From contig NZ_CP106753.1 in NCBI RefSeq assembly GCF_025642115.1, positions 4,093,501-4,157,500 on the forward strand: a stretch of 64,000 nt of DNA. Reading direction: 5' to 3'. Shown one piece after another: positions 61,423 to 64,000 of this stretch. Source of the DNA: Chitiniphilus purpureus (lineage in GTDB: Bacteria > Pseudomonadota > Gammaproteobacteria > Burkholderiales > Chitinibacteraceae). Position 1 is the first letter of the stretch, and each line of letters starts with the position of its first letter. The position numbers and the translations under genes are program-made. The notes under the pieces were generated by a model. That model saw only the letters and a list, made by a program, of their open reading frames with translations. It ran no database searches and was not told the DNA's origin.

Positions 61423-62772
61423 TCAGCTGTCGCCGCCCGGTTCAGCCGCCGTGCCGGCCTCGGCGCGTGGCTTGCGGCTGCGCTTGCGACGTGGCTTCTT
61501 GTCGCTGCGCACACTGTTGCCGACGCGCGCGATCATGGCGCTGCGCGTCTCGCCGTCGACATGCAGGAACTGTGTCCACCAATCGGCAAGCTCCTGCTCG
61601 ACCAGCCCGCATTCGGCGCGCAGCAGCAGGAAGTCATACGCGGCGCGGAAGCGCGCCTGCTCCAGCAGCCGGAACGGCCGGGTGCCGACCCGCTGCTCGA
61701 AACGCGGCTGCAGCAGCCAGATCTCCTTCATCGCCGCGCCGTAGCGGTTGGGAATGGCCAGGCGCCGCGACACCTGCTCGTCGACCTCGTTCATCGCCTC
61801 GATCAGTGCCGGCACAGGATAGCCGAGCGCCTCCTGCTTCTTGTGCCACAGCACTTCCACCTCATGCCACAGCAGCGCGGCGAACAGGTAGCCGGCCGAC
61901 ACCGGCTTGTCCTCGGCGATGCGCTGGTCGGTGGCCTGCAGCGCCCGTTGCAGGAAGCGCATGGTCTTGGGCTCGCTCAGCAGCTTGTCCAGAAGCGGGA
62001 ACAGCGGCCGGTGCAAACCCTGCTCACGCAGCAGCATCAGGCAATCCCAGGCGCGGCCGGAGAACAGCAGCTTCATCATCTCGTCGAACAGCCGGGCCGA
62101 CGGGATGTTCTCCAGCAGGCGTGCATGTTCGGCGATCGGCTTGCCGGTTGCGGGCGCCATGCGCAGCCCGAGCTTGGCCGACAGCCGCACCGCCCGCAGC
62201 ATGCGCACCGGATCTTCACGGTAGCGCAGTGCCGGGTCGCCGATCATGGCGAGCTTGCGGTTCTGCAGATCATCGACGCCGCGGTGGAAATCCAGGATCT
62301 CCTCGCGGCTGGGGTCGTAGTAGAGCGCGTTGACCGTGAAATCACGCCGGGCGGCATCCTCTTCGATGGAACCGTAGACGTTGTCGCGCAGGATGCGACC
62401 CGACTCATCGGTCGGCGCATCGGAGGCCCCGCGGAAGGTGGTGACCTCGATGATCTCTTCCTGGCCGTGCTCCCAGAACGGCACGTGCACGATGCGGAAA
62501 CGCCGGCCGATGATGCGCGCGCGGTGGAAGACATGCTTCACCTGCTCGGGGGTGGCGCTGGTGGCCACGTCGAAATCCTTGGGCGACCTGCCCAGCAACA
62601 GATCACGCACGGCACCGCCGACCACGTAGGCCTCGTAGCCGGCATCCTGCAGCCGATCACAGACCTTGAGGGCCCCGGCGTGAAGTTGCTCGCGGCGGAT
62701 GCCGTAGTGCTTGGCATGCAGCACGCGCTTGCCTGGGCGCCGCAACACCCTGCCGATCAGCTTGCGAATCAT
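61423..62772 (-). CDS. pcnB: Poly(A) polymerase I
   Basis: 449 residues from ATG 62772. The nucleotidyltransferase head has AYVVGGAVRDLLLGRSPKDF with the catalytic Asp pair (DFDVAT) and RRDFTVNALYYD; the C-terminal part is basic (KKPRRKRSRKPRAEA). It adds poly(A) tails to RNA 3' ends, promoting decay. The related CCA-adding enzymes share the head, but the N-terminus and length match PcnB. It is first in the run pcnB-folK-panB. Its -10 box lies 38 bases upstream. Confidence 0.96.
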   Translation of the reverse strand: MIRKLIGRVLRRPGKRVLHAKHYGIRREQLHAGALKVCDRLQDAGYEAYVVGGAVRDLLLGRSPKDFDVATSATPEQVKHVFHRARIIGRRFRIVHVPFWEHGQEEIIEVTTFRGASDAPTDESGRILRDNVYGSIEEDAARRDFTVNALYYDPSREEILDFHRGVDDLQNRKLAMIGDPALRYREDPVRMLRAVRLSAKLGLRMAPATGKPIAEHARLLENIPSARLFDEMMKLLFSGRAWDCLMLLREQGLHRPLFPLLDKLLSEPKTMRFLQRALQATDQRIAEDKPVSAGYLFAALLWHEVEVLWHKKQEALGYPVPALIEAMNEVDEQVSRRLAIPNRYGAAMKEIWLLQPRFEQRVGTRPFRLLEQARFRAAYDFLLLRAECGLVEQELADWWTQFLHVDGETRSAMIARVGNSVRSDKKPRRKRSRKPRAEAGTAAEPGGDS

Positions 62773-62870
62773 CTTTTCCAGGACACATTGACCGCGAAAA
62801 TAAACGCGCCATTATACAGCGTGTTATGCCGGCCGACGTTTTCGGCTGTCTTTGCACCGGAACGCCGACC
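62773..62870. promoter_or_regulatory. Divergent promoter region of pcnB and the PhzF-like gene
   Basis: On the minus strand TATAAT (62810-62815) fits a -10 for pcnB; its -35 is weak. On the plus strand TTGACC (about 62787) and TTATAC are separated by ~18 bases and could drive the PhzF-like gene. The two sets share the same AT-rich core. Confidence 0.5.
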
Positions 62871-63722
62871 ATGCCGACCCTTGACTACCTGCTGCTCAAC
62901 GTCTTTGCGGAACGCCCCTTCGCCGGCAATCCGCTGGCAGTGTTCCCACAGGCGGCCGGCCTGACCGACGCCCAGATGCAGGTGATCGCGCAGCAGCTCA
63001 ACCTGTCGGAAACCACGTTCGTCAGCCCGGCAGACGATGGCTTGGCCGATGCCCGGGTGCGCATCTTCACCCCCGGCTACGAACTGCCCTTCGCCGGCCA
63101 CCCCACGCTCGGCACCGCATATGTGCTGGCGCAACGGCTGGCAAGACCGCGGGTACGGCTGGCGTTGCCGGCCGGCATCATCCCGGTCAGGCTGCGCGAC
63201 GATCACGCCACGCTGGCCGCACAGCCCCCGGCAACGCGACCCGCGGCAGCGGCGGCCGACATCGCCATGGCGCTGGGCCTGCCGCCCGACGCAGTCGCCG
63301 GTCCACCACTGTGGGTCGACACCGGCACCGAGCAGCTGGTGGTGCCGCTGACCGACCATCAGGCCGTCGCCGCCTGCCATCCCGGATATGACGCGTTCCA
63401 CCGCGTGGCCAGCAATGCCAAGGGCATTGCGCAGGCGCTGGTCTGGGCCCGCGCCGGCACGCAGATCGTCGCGCGCTTCTTCTGGGTGCAGCACGGTCGC
63501 ATCGGCGAGGATCACGGCACCGGTTCCGCCTGCGCCAATCTTGGCGGCTGGCTGCTGGCGCAGCACGTGGCGCTGCCATTCGCCACGACCATGGTGCAAG
63601 GGCACGCGACCGGCCGGCTTGCCCACCTGCAATTGGCGCTGACCGAGGCAGGCGGCATCGAGGTCGGCGGGCGCATCCAGGCTGTGGGCCAGGGCACACT
63701 GCAGGTGCCCGATACACCTTGA
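62871..63722 (+). CDS. PhzF family isomerase/epimerase
   Basis: 283 residues from ATG 62871. It has LLNVFAERPFAGNPLAVFPQ, LNLSETTFVSPA with the family catalytic Glu, FTPGYELPFAGHPTLGTAYV, and GEDHGTGSACANLGGWLL, the two-lobed PhzF fold. PhzF isomerises a dihydroanthranilate in phenazine synthesis, but most family members have unknown substrates, and no phenazine genes are nearby. Probably a metabolic isomerase. Confidence 0.9.
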   Translation: MPTLDYLLLNVFAERPFAGNPLAVFPQAAGLTDAQMQVIAQQLNLSETTFVSPADDGLADARVRIFTPGYELPFAGHPTLGTAYVLAQRLARPRVRLALPAGIIPVRLRDDHATLAAQPPATRPAAAAADIAMALGLPPDAVAGPPLWVDTGTEQLVVPLTDHQAVAACHPGYDAFHRVASNAKGIAQALVWARAGTQIVARFFWVQHGRIGEDHGTGSACANLGGWLLAQHVALPFATTMVQGHATGRLAHLQLALTEAGGIEVGGRIQAVGQGTLQVPDTP

Positions 63723-63749
63723 ACTGCCGATATGCGGAACCGGCGCCGG

Positions 63750-63779
63750 TTGGGCACAGTCCCTAGCCAACTTTATAAT
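63750..63779 (+). promoter_or_regulatory. Promoter of the D,D-carboxypeptidase gene
   Basis: TTGGGC at 63750-63755 and a perfect TATAAT at 63774-63779 are 18 bases apart, 26 bases ahead of the ATG at 63805. This is a good sigma-70 promoter. Confidence 0.75.
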
Positions 63780-63804
63780 CGCGCTTTCCCAGTACAAGAA
63801 CCGC

Positions 63805-64000
63805 CATGACGTTCAAGAAATTCGCAGCAGTCCTGCTGAGCGCCCCGCTCGTCGCCCACGCCTTTGTCCCCCAGCCCCCGGAAATCGCCGCCAGGTCGTT
63901 CGTCCTGATCGACTATCACAGTGGGGCCACGCTGGCCGCCCATGGCGCGGGCGAACGGGTGGAGCCCGCGTCGCTGACCAAGCTGATGACCGCCTATCTC
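63805..64000 (+). CDS. Serine-type D-Ala-D-Ala carboxypeptidase (partial)
   Basis: Only the first 65 codons lie in the window. The signal peptide FAAVLLSAPLVAHAF is followed by IAARSFVLIDYHSG and then EPASLTKLMTAYL, which carries the SxxK active-site motif (SLTK) of penicillin-binding proteins 5/6 (DacA/DacC). These enzymes trim the terminal D-Ala of peptidoglycan stem peptides in the periplasm. The 3' part is outside the window. Confidence 0.9.

Noticed and set aside
62871..63722. Phenazine synthesis from the PhzF-like gene
   Set aside because: No other phz genes nearby and the family is functionally broad.

Overview
The window is GC-rich (roughly 65%), densely packed, and coded mostly on the minus strand. 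The gene set is betaproteobacterial: a pcnB-folK-panB-panC run, an imuA-imuB-dnaE2 mutagenesis cassette, bioA, a transketolase, a bacteriophytochrome operon and many sensor kinases. The style fits a Neisseriales or Chitinibacteraceae-type environmental bacterium; this placement is an inference from protein style, not from a marker gene. No rRNA, tRNA, CRISPR array, intact insertion sequence or prophage was seen.

Region 1-4800 is an accessory block, more AT-rich than the rest. It holds the C-terminal end of a large protein that enters from the left (probably a polymorphic toxin) and four tandem immunity-like genes in two paralogous pairs. A degenerate copy of the toxin tip is preserved in front of the second immunity gene. 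The fourth gene has lost its C-terminal tail. Region 4870-8360 holds a five-repeat zinc-ribbon protein, a GT9 glycosyltransferase, a PRC-barrel protein and a small unknown protein.

Region 8470-15600 is a signalling operon (CHASE3-GAF hybrid kinase with three receivers, CheR, CheB, receiver-kinase) preceded by two single receivers. Region 15750-21860 has a TonB receptor, a PepSY membrane protein and a DUF2946 protein, probably for metal uptake, then transketolase. Region 22200-28650 is the SOS mutasome cassette with a degenerate nicotinate phosphoribosyltransferase-like gene at its end; its promoter carries a LexA-like inverted repeat that fills the spacer. Region 29100-36300 has argD and a bacteriophytochrome operon (bphP, response regulator, PAS hybrid kinase, bphO).

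Region 36400-45900 has an ada-MFS pair, bioA with an overlapping unknown gene, and a DUF1800/DUF1501 pair. Region 45900-52050 is a second signalling cluster: two HisKA_3 kinases, a NarL-type regulator, a single receiver, a topoisomerase IB and a bacterioferritin-like protein. Region 52000-55100 looks like an envelope or general-stress set (entericidin, CsbD, AI-2E family permease, and two secreted proteins sharing a C-x10-C repeat). Region 55300-64000 has RidA, a CHASE-GGDEF cyclase, panC, a GNAT-transglutaminase fusion, panB, folK, pcnB, a PhzF-like gene and the start of a D,D-carboxypeptidase.

Many neighbouring genes overlap by ATGA or GTGA, so translational coupling is common. Family calls rest on remembered motifs, not database searches.
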